IMG/VR virus record: IMGVR_UViG_3300017724_000096
Coordinates: 1-22,513 of that record
Length of the DNA stretch: 22,513 nt
Direction: 5' to 3' (one strand)
Origin: a virus
The notes below the pieces were generated by a model. That model was given only the letters and a program-made list of their open reading frames with translations. It did not search any database and had not been told where the DNA came from. Shown piece after piece: positions 6,269 to 13,822 of this stretch. The stretch's first letter is position 1, and each line of letters starts with the position of its first letter. A program made the position numbers and the translations under genes.

Positions 6269-8782
6269 ATGGCAGAAACTATTATTTCACCAGGTGTATT
6301 TACAAGAGAAAATGATCTTTCTTTTTTACCCGCTGGTATTGGAGCAATTGGAGCGGCAATCGTAGGACCTACAGTTAAAGGACCTGCTTTTGTACCTCAA
6401 GTAATTACAAGAGGATTTTCAGAATTTGAAAGAGTATTTGGACCACAACATCCTGAAACTTATGTCCCTTTTGCAGTTAAAGAATATTTAAGAAACGCAG
6501 GAACTGTAACAGTATTAAGAGTATTAGCTGGGGGAGGTTATAAGTATAACGATACTATGAATAATGCAATTGCAATTGTAAATAACAATCCAGCATCTCA
6601 AGCAGGAGGTCAAATTATATCAATTATTGTTCCTTCAAAAGGAAATAATTTATCTGATTTAAATGCTTCTACTTTAACTGCAGCTTCAGATGGTGATTTA
6701 ACACCAGAAGCAAATGAAAAATTAGCATTAACATTATCAGGTTCATCTATAGCTAAAACAGTTATTTCAATGTCTCTATTATCTACAGATTCTCAATATA
6801 TTGAGAGAACATTAGGTACTAGTGCAAGAAATTCAAAAATAGGAGGAAATACTTATTCAACAGGAGAGGGTAGTGCAATTTCTAACCCATCAGCTAAACC
6901 AGCTCATTTAGCAATTCATTTTAAAAATAAATCATTATCTAGTTCTCTTGATAATGAAGTATTATTACTAACAGGAAGTGTTTCAGCAAGTGATTTTACG
7001 AATTCAACATTTACAGAAGGATATGATCATGCAAAAACTCCAATGATTACCTCAGGATATACAAATTCCCCAGGTACTTCTACTGTAGATTTATTTAAAT
7101 TCCACACATTAGCAGATGGAACATCAACAAATAAAGACTTTAAAATATCTGTTACTAATTTAAATGATGGTCAATCAGATATAGATGGTGTAGAACAATA
7201 TGCAACATTTACAATACAATTAAGAGGATATGGGGATACAGATAAAGCTCCAACAATTTTAGAAGAATATACAAATGTAAATTTAAATCCAGATAGTCCA
7301 AATTATATTGCAAGACGAATTGGAGATAGATTCCAATCATATAATACAACATTAGGTAAAGTACTTACATCAGGTGATTATCCAAATATTTCACAATTTA
7401 TAAGAGTTGAAGTATCAGAAGGAGTTTCAGAAGGATCATTATCTCCTAAATTATCACCAAGAGGATTTAAAGCAGTTACAGATCCATTTGCACCATTCCA
7501 ACAAGCACCAGGTGGAACAGTATATAGATTCCCAGGAGCTACTTATCGTACTTCACAACAATTATCAGGAACTTACAATTTAAAAGCTTATTTAGGTTGG
7601 GATTTCTCAGAAAAACAAAATGAAAATTGGAACAGACCAGTAGCTAATTTAGGACAAGCAAATGTAGCATCAGGTTCTTCAAAAACAACTAATTTCTTTA
7701 ATGTTGATGATTTTAGTATGCATGCAAGTGCTTCAGCAACATTTGTTGGATCTTTAAGTGCATCAACTGATAACACAGGAACAAGTGGACCAAGAGGAAA
7801 AGATCTTAAATTCTCAGTACCATTCCAAGGAGGAAATGATGGTATGAGCCCAGCAATAATAAGACAAATAGGAGAATATGCTACAGCAACTAATGTATAT
7901 GGATTTAATTTAAGTTCAACAAGTGCTACAGGATACACAGCTTATAAAAAAGCATTAGACATATTATCAAACCAAGATGAATATGATATTAATATGTTAG
8001 CATTACCAGGTGTAGTTAAAAATTTACACGCACCAGTAACAGATGCAGCAGTTACAATGGCAGAAGATAGACAAGATACTTTCTATGTAATGGATTTATC
8101 TACAGTAAATGCATCAGTAGCTCAAGCAGTTAATGATGCAGATGGATTAGATACTAATTATGCAGCATCATATTATCCATGGGTAAAAGTGCTAGATACA
8201 TCGCGTAACAAGCCAGTATTTGTTCCTCCATCAGTTATAGTGCCTGGTGCAATAGCTGCGTCAGATCGAATTGGAGCTGAATGGTTCGCACCAGCAGGTT
8301 TAAATAGAGGTGTATTAGGAACTGTATTAGAAGCTAAAACAAGATTAAATCAAGCTGAAAGAGATGAATTATATGAAGGTAGAGTAAATCCAATCGCAAC
8401 GTTCCCAGCAACAGGAGTTTGTATTTGGGGTCAGAAAACACTTCAAGTAAGACCAACAGCATTAGATAGAATTAATGTTAGAAGATTAATGATCGCAGTT
8501 AAGAAATTTATCGCAAGTTCTTCTAAATATTTAGTATTTGAACAAAATACAATTCAAACAAGAAATAGATTCCTAAACATTGCAAATCCATTCTTAGAAT
8601 CAGTACAACAAAGACAAGGATTATTTGCATTTAGAGTAACAATGGATGAAACAAATAACACACCAGATGAAATAGATAGAAATAGATTAATTGGTGCAAT
8701 ATTTTTACAACCAGCTAAAACAGCAGAATTTATAGTACTTGATTTCAATATTCTTCCAACAGGAGCAACATTTGGAGATTAA
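6269..8782 (+). CDS. Contractile tail sheath protein (T4 gp18-like)
   Basis: An 837-residue protein that polymerises around the tail tube and contracts on infection. The N-terminus SPGVF (residues 7-11), then GAIGAAIVGPTVKGPAFVP and FSEFERVFG, is the classic start of phage sheath proteins. The C-terminal 240 residues carry the conserved inner core: the WVKVLD segment, an insertion-prone loop around LDTSRNKPVFVPPSVIV, then RINVRRLMIAVKKFI and IGAIFLQPAKTAEFIVLDF. These form the donor-strand mesh and the tube-facing domain. T4 gp18 is 659 residues, so about 180 extra residues sit in the Ser/Thr/Asn-rich middle (roughly 120-480), probably surface-exposed outer domains. The tube gene follows at once, as in other myoviruses. 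Family assignment is very secure. Confidence 0.95.
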   Translation: MAETIISPGVFTRENDLSFLPAGIGAIGAAIVGPTVKGPAFVPQVITRGFSEFERVFGPQHPETYVPFAVKEYLRNAGTVTVLRVLAGGGYKYNDTMNNAIAIVNNNPASQAGGQIISIIVPSKGNNLSDLNASTLTAASDGDLTPEANEKLALTLSGSSIAKTVISMSLLSTDSQYIERTLGTSARNSKIGGNTYSTGEGSAISNPSAKPAHLAIHFKNKSLSSSLDNEVLLLTGSVSASDFTNSTFTEGYDHAKTPMITSGYTNSPGTSTVDLFKFHTLADGTSTNKDFKISVTNLNDGQSDIDGVEQYATFTIQLRGYGDTDKAPTILEEYTNVNLNPDSPNYIARRIGDRFQSYNTTLGKVLTSGDYPNISQFIRVEVSEGVSEGSLSPKLSPRGFKAVTDPFAPFQQAPGGTVYRFPGATYRTSQQLSGTYNLKAYLGWDFSEKQNENWNRPVANLGQANVASGSSKTTNFFNVDDFSMHASASATFVGSLSASTDNTGTSGPRGKDLKFSVPFQGGNDGMSPAIIRQIGEYATATNVYGFNLSSTSATGYTAYKKALDILSNQDEYDINMLALPGVVKNLHAPVTDAAVTMAEDRQDTFYVMDLSTVNASVAQAVNDADGLDTNYAASYYPWVKVLDTSRNKPVFVPPSVIVPGAIAASDRIGAEWFAPAGLNRGVLGTVLEAKTRLNQAERDELYEGRVNPIATFPATGVCIWGQKTLQVRPTALDRINVRRLMIAVKKFIASSSKYLVFEQNTIQTRNRFLNIANPFLESVQQRQGLFAFRVTMDETNNTPDEIDRNRLIGAIFLQPAKTAEFIVLDFNILPTGATFGD

Positions 8783-8806
8783 AAATTAAGAAAAACTTAA
8801 AAAGCT

Positions 8807-8823
8807 TATATTTATAACTGAAC
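8807..8823 (+). promoter_or_regulatory. Putative late promoter of the tail tube gene
   Basis: TATATTTATA (8807-8816) followed by ACTGAAC, 27 bases before the tube ATG. There is no clear terminator between sheath and tube, so this box would add extra tube transcription to read-through from the sheath. That suits a protein needed in many copies. Confidence 0.62.
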
Positions 8824-8843
8824 AATAAAAACAAAATAAGAAG

Positions 8844-9329
8844 ATGGCAATATTAAACACAAACGAAATGTTCTACACAGCATTCGAACCTAAAGTACAA
8901 AATAGGTTTGTAATGTTTATTGATGGAATCCCAGCATTCCTAGTTAAAAAAGTAGGACGACCAAACATATCATTTGGAGACATAACTCTTGATCACATTA
9001 ACGTGAAAAGAAAATTAAAAGGAAAAGCGGATTGGCAAGACATTACAGCTGAACTTTATGATCCAGTAACACCATCAGGTGCTCAAGCAGTAATGGAATG
9101 GGTTCGTTTGTCACACGAGTCAGTTACAGGTAGAGATGGTTATTCTGATTTCTATAAAAAAGACATTAGATTTAACGCTTTAGGTCCTGTAGGTGATGTT
9201 GTTGAAGAATGGATTTGTAAAGGAGCTTATTGTAAAGCAGCTAACTTTGGAGAATTTGATTGGAGTTCTGAAGCACCAGCAAACATCTCACTTACTATTA
9301 GAATGGATTACGCCATCTTAAATTACTAA
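8844..9329 (+). CDS. Tail tube protein (T4 gp19-like)
   Basis: A 161-residue protein, almost the length of T4 gp19 (163). Family hallmarks include the N-terminal FEPKVQNRFVMFIDGIPAFLVKKV, HINVKRKLKGKADWQDITAELYDPV, and the C-terminal region from WICKGAYCKAANFGEFDWSS to ISLTIRMDYAIL. It assembles as stacked hexamers to form the inner tube through which DNA passes, inside the sheath. It sits immediately after the sheath gene and is closed by a strong terminator, so sheath and tube form a unit. Its codons are less T-rich than those of the fibre genes, consistent with high expression (an impression, not measured). Confidence 0.94.
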   Translation: MAILNTNEMFYTAFEPKVQNRFVMFIDGIPAFLVKKVGRPNISFGDITLDHINVKRKLKGKADWQDITAELYDPVTPSGAQAVMEWVRLSHESVTGRDGYSDFYKKDIRFNALGPVGDVVEEWICKGAYCKAANFGEFDWSSEAPANISLTIRMDYAILNY

Positions 9330-9351
9330 TAGTAATAAATTATATAAAAAG

Positions 9352-9377
9352 AAAGCGCCTAATTTGGCGCTTTTTTT
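9352..9377 (+). terminator. Strong rho-independent terminator after the tail tube gene
   Basis: AAAGCGCC (9352-9359) pairs perfectly with GGCGCTTT (9366-9373) around the six-base loop TAATTT, followed by a continuing T-run to 9377. The A-run upstream and T-run downstream make it possibly bidirectional, although no gene converges on it here. Confidence 0.9.
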
Positions 9378-9386
9378 ATTTCTCTA

Positions 9387-9402
9387 TATATGTATATCTG
9401 AA
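9387..9402 (+). promoter_or_regulatory. Putative late promoter of the tail chaperone gene
   Basis: ATATATGTATATCTGAA at 9386-9402 is identical over 17 bases to the site at 5802-5818. It comes just after the tube terminator and 32 bases (from box end) before the next ATG. This is where a new promoter is required. Confidence 0.65.
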
Positions 9403-9428
9403 CTAGTTTTAATAAAATAAATAACGTT

Positions 9429-10205
9429 ATGGAACAAACACAACAAAAACCCCAATTTCCTACTGAAGAAGTAACATTACCTTCAAAAGGATTACTTTAT
9501 CCTGAAGGACATCCTTTAAAATCAGGAAAAATCACAATGAAATATATGACAGCTAGAGAAGAAGATATCTTAACTAATCAAAATTTCATTAAAAATGGCA
9601 CAGTAATTGATAAATTACTAAAATCACTTGTAGTCGATAAATTTATAAATTTAGACGACATGTTAATTGGTGATAAAAATGCTATATTAGTAGCTGCACG
9701 TATTTTAGGATATGGTAGTGAGTATACTTTTAAAGCACCTCACCCAGAAACAGGTGAAGAAGAAGAAATAACAATAGATCTAACTGAAGCTGACGATAAA
9801 CCTTTTAATGAAGAATCTTTTAATGGTGATAATGAATTTGAATTTCAATGTCCCCATTCAAAAGTATTACTTACATTTAAACTTTTAACTCAAGGTGATG
9901 AGAAAAAAATTGAAAATGAGATAAAAGGACTTAAAAAAATAAGTAAACTTAATACAGCAAATTTAACTACACGTCTTAAACATTTTATTACTTCAGTTAA
10001 TGGTGATAGAGATATTAAAACAATTAGAGATTTTGTAGATAATCAATTTTTAGCACGAGATTCAAGAGCTTTTAGGGATTATGCTAAAGAAATTATGCCA
10101 GATATAAATTTAAAATTTGATTTGCAATTTAATGATGGGACAGTTGCAGAAGATATAATGCTTCCCATTAGCATTAACTTTTTTTGGCCTGACGCCTCAG
10201 TATAG
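9429..10205 (+). CDS. Baseplate hub/tail assembly chaperone, T4 gp26-like
   Basis: A 258-residue protein matching the T4 baseplate protein (gp26-like) pattern: VTLPSKGLLYP at residues 15-25, MKYMTAREEDILTN at 37-50, GDKNAILVAARILGYGSEY at 81-99, and an acidic middle with FQCPHSK. T4 gp26 is 208 residues. The frame ends FFWPDASV shortly after AAC TTT TTT TGG. The +1 frame beyond this T-run continues for 84 codons with gp51-like sequence. The position between tube and tape measure is that of tail assembly chaperone pairs (lambda G/GT and equivalents), which are often linked by programmed frameshifting. I infer two products: 258 residues, and a minor fusion of about 336. Confidence 0.8.
   Translation: MEQTQQKPQFPTEEVTLPSKGLLYPEGHPLKSGKITMKYMTAREEDILTNQNFIKNGTVIDKLLKSLVVDKFINLDDMLIGDKNAILVAARILGYGSEYTFKAPHPETGEEEEITIDLTEADDKPFNEESFNGDNEFEFQCPHSKVLLTFKLLTQGDEKKIENEIKGLKKISKLNTANLTTRLKHFITSVNGDRDIKTIRDFVDNQFLARDSRAFRDYAKEIMPDINLKFDLQFNDGTVAEDIMLPISINFFWPDASV
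10176..10187 (+). promoter_or_regulatory. Probable programmed ribosomal frameshift site (T7 run)
   Basis: In the zero frame the codons read AAC TTT TTT TGG. A Phe tRNA on the second UUU (10182-10184) can re-pair perfectly one base downstream (10183-10185). It would then read GGC at 10186 and enter the gp51-like frame, a +1 shift; a -2 shift reaches the same frame. The zero frame stops at 10203-10205. A one-base homopolymer sequencing error is the competing explanation. Confidence 0.6.
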
Positions 10206-10440
10206 GGTAAACCTATTCGACCAAATACATGATCTGGTGTACCATGGCGGTGGTGGATTCATACATTCAGAAGTATACAACATGCCTATTTGGTTAAGAA
10301 TATTTCACATTAATAAGATTAGTGAATGGAATAAAAAACAAAATGAAGAACTGGAAAAAGCTCAGGGCCAATCTAATATTGGAGACAATAATAAAGTAAT
10401 GGGTCCTGCTGTTAATCCTAATTCTACATTTAATTATTAA
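10186..10440 (+). CDS. gp51-like frameshift extension of the tail chaperone gene
   Basis: An 84-codon frame, +1 relative to the gp26-like gene, open from 10159 to the TAA at 10438. From 10186 it begins GLTPQYRVNLFDQIHDLVYHGGGGF, followed by VYNMPIWLRIFHINKISEW and a Lys/Glu/Gln-rich helix. This pattern is that of the small gp51-like baseplate hub assembly proteins of T4-like phages. No ATG exists before the MPIWLR methionine, and the earliest standard alternative start is GTG at 10237, which would discard the conserved-looking GLTPQYR segment. That favours synthesis as a C-terminal extension by frameshift rather than independent initiation. A separate GTG-initiated 67-residue product cannot be excluded. 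Confidence 0.68.
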   Translation, partial: GLTPQYRVNLFDQIHDLVYHGGGGFIHSEVYNMPIWLRIFHINKISEWNKKQNEELEKAQGQSNIGDNNKVMGPAVNPNSTFNY

Positions 10441-10444
10441 AAAC

Positions 10445-10475
10445 ATAAGGGTATCGCAAGATACCTTTATCTTTT
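10445..10475 (+). terminator. Rho-independent terminator with GCAA tetraloop
   Basis: AAGGGTATC (10447-10455) pairs with GATACCTTT (10460-10468), with one G-U pair, around a stable GNRA-type GCAA loop. Flanking bases extend the stem by two more pairs, and CTTTTT follows at 10471-10476. It ends the chaperone unit just before the tape measure promoter. Confidence 0.85.
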
Positions 10476-10490
10476 TATATTTATATTCGA
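10476..10490 (+). promoter_or_regulatory. Putative late promoter of the tape measure unit
   Basis: TATATTTATA (10476-10485) followed by TTCGAATAA, similar to the CTGAA(T/C) tail elsewhere. It begins inside the T-run of the preceding terminator and lies 21 bases before the tape measure ATG. Confidence 0.58.
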
Positions 10491-10506
10491 ATAACTATAT
10501 AATACT

Positions 10507-13218
10507 ATGGCTAACGGAGAAACACCAGATCCTAAAAAACAAAAAGCTTTTAATCAAGAGCAAAAACAAACTACTCAAAACCAAAAGGAGTTGAATAAGG
10601 AAGGGACTGCATATGATAAATTATTAGCTAATTATTTAGAAAAACACACTGGTATTAACAAATCTATTCAAGGATATTTATCTGCTCAAGAAGATATAAC
10701 TGGTCAATTACAACAACAATTAAAAGCTACAGAGGGTAATAAAGAAGGCTTAAAAGGTTCTATTAAACTTTCTAGACAAGTTACAAATGCTATTAAAAAT
10801 TCTATAGGACCCTACAATGATATAAAGAAAATTCAAAAAGAACAATTAAAAAATAAACAATTAGAGAATCAATTAAGAAACCAATCGAAAAAATTGATTG
10901 AAGAAGCAGGAAAAGATCAAGGAGATTATGTAAAAGAAATGAATGCTATTATTTCAAATGAGAAAGAAAGAACTAAAATAGCAAATGAAATTACAGACAT
11001 TCAAAATAAAGAATTTGGATTAATAAAAGAAATTCAAGCAGCAGAAAAAGCAGGAAATACTGATGCTTATGTTTCTTTAAGTGAACAATTAGATTTAACA
11101 AATCAACAAGGTGAATCATTAATAAGACAACAAGGGGATTTAGAAGCTAAAAGGGCTTCCTTACAAGACATTACAACTCAAGAAGCTCAAGAAAATTTAC
11201 TTTTACTTGAAACACAAGCAAATCTTGAAGGAGCTAATCAAAAATTAGACGAACAACTTCAAAAACAACTAGCTGTAAATAAGGCTATGGGATTAACTGG
11301 TGGAGCTTTAAAAACAGTTAATAAATTATTAGGAGGAGCTTTAGGTAACACAGATGAAATTCTAAAAAATTCAGAAGAACAAGTAAAAGCTTTAATAGAA
11401 CAAAGAACCACCTATGATGAAATGGGGAATGTTATAGAAACAGGTGCCGTTTCTAAAATGGAAGGTTTTGGAATCCAAATAGGAGAAGTAGGAAAACAAA
11501 TAAAAGGAAACCTATCAGATCCATTACTTTACCTTAAAATAGGTTTAGATTTTAATAAACAAGTTACAGAAATTCAGAAAAATTTAGGAGTATCTAGAGG
11601 AGAGGCAGCAGCAATGAGACATGAATTTTCTATAATGGCAGGTACAAGTGGTACTATGGCTATTAATTCTAAAGAAATTTCAGAAGCATTTGCTGCTTTA
11701 AATGAACAATTTGGAACAGCTTCAACAGCCCTAAGAGATGATATAGTAGTAGAAGCAGCTGAATTAATGAAATTAACAGGACAATCAGCTGAATCAGTAG
11801 CATCATTTGCTAAATTTGCAAATATATCAGGTAAACCTATGGCTACTATTACTAAAGAAGCAAGAGCAGCAGTAGTAGCAGCAGAAAAAGAGGGAGGAGT
11901 TAGATTAAATATAAATAAGGTATTAGAAGAAACAGGTAAAGTAGGAGGTCAAATATCAGCTCAATTGGGAGGAAATCCAGCTAAAATAGCTAAAGCAGTA
12001 GCATTAGCTAAACAATTTGGTATGGAATTAGAACAAGTAGCAAATACAGCTAAATCATTATTAGATTTTGAATCATCTATTGAATCAGAATTAGAAGCAG
12101 AATTATTAACAGGTAAACAACTTAATTTAGAAAAAGCTAGGTTAGCTGCTTTAACTGGAGATTATGAAACATTAACTGAAGAAATAAATAAAAATGTAGG
12201 TGATTTTGGTGATTTTAGTAAAATGAATGTTTTACAACAAGACGCTTTAGCAAAATCTTTAGGAATGACTACAGACCAGTTATCTGAACAATTACTACAA
12301 AAAGCTAATTTAGAAGAATTAGCACAAGAAGCAAGAGCAGGAGGAGATGAAGAATTAGCTCAACAATTAGAAAGAAGATCAGCAGAAGAAAAATTCCAAG
12401 ATGCAGTTGTTAAATTAAAAGGAATATTCGCAGATTTAGTAGGAGGTCCTGTATCAGCATTTTTAAATATATTAACATTAGCTTTAGAACCTATTAATTA
12501 TATAGTAACTTCATTTACTAAAATGATAGATGTTTTTAGGGGTGGAAATTCAGAACTAACAATAATGGAAAGTATTGTAGCGGGTATTGCAGGAGCTTAT
12601 GTTCTTATAAAAGGTACAATGATGGTAATGAAAGGGCTACAAGTAGCAGGAAATGTATTAGCAGGAATTAGATATGGTATACAATTAGCAACTAATAAAG
12701 CTAAAGCCCAAGAAAATAAAACGGTAATGGTAGGATTAGGTAGAAGTGTAGCAGTTATGGTTGCTAAATTTATTGGTGGTTTTGCAAAAGACCCAATTAC
12801 AGCTATTATTGGTACTGTACTAGCTTTAGCCCTAGCAGGTACTGTTTTTGCTATGTCTAAAAAAACAGGAGATTTAGCAGCAAAAGGAACAGGAGGACCT
12901 ATGGTAATGACTTCACCCCAAGAAGGAGGATTATATCAAGGAACATCAAATGATCAAGTATTAATGTCTCCAACAGCTGTAGATGATGCTATGAAACCTA
13001 AAACACAACAAATAACAGCTTTAGCACCACCACCACCACCTCCACCACCAGCAAATAATGCAATGAACGAAAAAATGGATGCTTTAATTGCCGCTACTAA
13101 AGACCAAAAACAAGTACAAATAAAATCTGTTACTTCAACTAGCTTATGGGATGATGGTAATCCAAATGCTAAAGGAACTTACCAAAAAGGAGTATTAAAT
13201 GAAACAGAATTTGCATAA
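10507..13218 (+). CDS. Tail tape measure protein
   Basis: A 903-residue protein that sets tail length and fills the tube lumen. The first 260 residues are Gln/Lys/Glu-rich and predicted coiled coil. Residues 350-640 are Ala-rich helices (for example FGTASTALRDDIVVEAAELMKL). Hydrophobic stretches lie at about 689-715 (SIVAGIAGAYVLI onward) and 762-784 (DPITAIIGTVLALALAGTVFAM); such segments are usual in tape measure proteins and may form a membrane channel at injection. Eight consecutive prolines follow at 841-848, then a C-terminal domain expected to dock in the hub. It is longer than T4 gp29 (590), suggesting a longer tail if length scales as usual. Identity rests on size, composition, hydrophobic segments and its place after the chaperone pair. 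Confidence 0.85.
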   Translation: MANGETPDPKKQKAFNQEQKQTTQNQKELNKEGTAYDKLLANYLEKHTGINKSIQGYLSAQEDITGQLQQQLKATEGNKEGLKGSIKLSRQVTNAIKNSIGPYNDIKKIQKEQLKNKQLENQLRNQSKKLIEEAGKDQGDYVKEMNAIISNEKERTKIANEITDIQNKEFGLIKEIQAAEKAGNTDAYVSLSEQLDLTNQQGESLIRQQGDLEAKRASLQDITTQEAQENLLLLETQANLEGANQKLDEQLQKQLAVNKAMGLTGGALKTVNKLLGGALGNTDEILKNSEEQVKALIEQRTTYDEMGNVIETGAVSKMEGFGIQIGEVGKQIKGNLSDPLLYLKIGLDFNKQVTEIQKNLGVSRGEAAAMRHEFSIMAGTSGTMAINSKEISEAFAALNEQFGTASTALRDDIVVEAAELMKLTGQSAESVASFAKFANISGKPMATITKEARAAVVAAEKEGGVRLNINKVLEETGKVGGQISAQLGGNPAKIAKAVALAKQFGMELEQVANTAKSLLDFESSIESELEAELLTGKQLNLEKARLAALTGDYETLTEEINKNVGDFGDFSKMNVLQQDALAKSLGMTTDQLSEQLLQKANLEELAQEARAGGDEELAQQLERRSAEEKFQDAVVKLKGIFADLVGGPVSAFLNILTLALEPINYIVTSFTKMIDVFRGGNSELTIMESIVAGIAGAYVLIKGTMMVMKGLQVAGNVLAGIRYGIQLATNKAKAQENKTVMVGLGRSVAVMVAKFIGGFAKDPITAIIGTVLALALAGTVFAMSKKTGDLAAKGTGGPMVMTSPQEGGLYQGTSNDQVLMSPTAVDDAMKPKTQQITALAPPPPPPPPANNAMNEKMDALIAATKDQKQVQIKSVTSTSLWDDGNPNAKGTYQKGVLNETEFA

Positions 13219-13222
13219 AATT

Positions 13223-13236
13223 AATATTTATAAATA
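13223..13236 (+). promoter_or_regulatory. Promoter-like box before the repeat protein; also contains TATAAATA
   Basis: AATATTTATA at 13223-13232 is one base off the window's recurrent box. It overlaps TATAAATA at 13229-13236, an exact match to the T4 late-promoter consensus. It lies in the short gap before the ATG at 13249 and is followed by an A-rich leader. The double match arises because TATTTATAAATA is nearly palindromic, so which element is functional is unclear. Confidence 0.45.
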
Positions 13237-13248
13237 AAAACAACAATT

Positions 13249-13818
13249 ATGGGATTAAAAGAATTAAAATCAAATTTAGACCTAGTACAAGGAGAAGGAT
13301 CAGTAGGAGGTATGGCTGATCTTACTGTACCTAATTTCCAACTTGGAAAAGAAGAAGCCTCACAAAAACATATAGACAGTCTACAAGCAGTACCAGGAGG
13401 AGATAGTAATTCACCTCATCAAGATATGGATGGTCAACCTGGGCCTCAATTTCAAAGAGAAAGAGATATAGCTTCACAAGCACACATAAGCTCTTTAGCT
13501 TTAGTACCAGGGGGAGATAGTAATTCAGCTTATCAAGATTTAGATGGACAACCAGGTCCACAATTTCAAAAAGATGTAGACGCAGCTACACAAGCGCATG
13601 TGGATTCATTACTATCAGTACCAGGAGGAGACAGTAATTCACCTTATCAAGATTATGACGGTAATCAACCACCAGCTTTTCAAAGATCAGTAGATGACGC
13701 TACTGCTCAATCATTAAATAGTTTATTTGCTGTACCAGGTGGTTCATCAAATTCACCATTTCAAGATAGAAATGACGGTGTAACACCACCAAAATATTTA
13801 GATAACTTACCAAGCTAA
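13249..13818 (+). CDS. Tandem-repeat virion protein (4 x 38 residues), unknown function
   Basis: A 189-residue protein not assigned to a known family. After a 29-residue leader beginning MGLKELKSNL it consists of four near-perfect 38-residue units. Each has the pattern FQ(R/K)xxxxA(S/T)xxxxxSLxxVPGGDSNSPYQDxDG, with VPGG at 48, 86, 124 and 162 and Phe of FQ at 30, 68, 106 and 144. The units are rich in Gly, Pro, Asp, Ser and Gln, have few hydrophobics and no cysteine, so they are probably extended or only locally folded. The start MGLKELKSNL resembles MGLKKLVSDL of the next gene, suggesting a common docking peptide. The gene lies four bases before a baseplate gene, so a tail or baseplate linker role is inferred. 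Confidence 0.72.
   Translation: MGLKELKSNLDLVQGEGSVGGMADLTVPNFQLGKEEASQKHIDSLQAVPGGDSNSPHQDMDGQPGPQFQRERDIASQAHISSLALVPGGDSNSAYQDLDGQPGPQFQKDVDAATQAHVDSLLSVPGGDSNSPYQDYDGNQPPAFQRSVDDATAQSLNSLFAVPGGSSNSPFQDRNDGVTPPKYLDNLPS
13336..13791 (+). repeat. In-frame tandem repeat, four units of 114 bases
   Basis: Units at 13336-13449, 13450-13563, 13564-13677 and 13678-13791. Units 1 and 2 are the most alike at DNA level (GTACCAGG(A/G)GGAGATAGT and onward); units 3 and 4 diverge more. All are the same length with no indels, so length is probably under selection. Confidence 0.85.
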
Positions 13819-13822
13819 AAAA

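Noticed and set aside
7588-7938. A 116-codon minus-strand open frame inside the sheath gene
   Set aside because: Entirely antisense to a secure sheath coding region, with no independent support.
10237-10440. Independent 67-residue gene starting at GTG 10237
   Set aside because: Conserved-looking sequence in the same frame extends upstream past any start codon to the T-run, so a frameshift extension explains it better. Kept as an alternative.
13336-13791. Regular repeats considered as a CRISPR array
   Set aside because: The 114-base units are in-frame, coding and contiguous, with no unique spacers.
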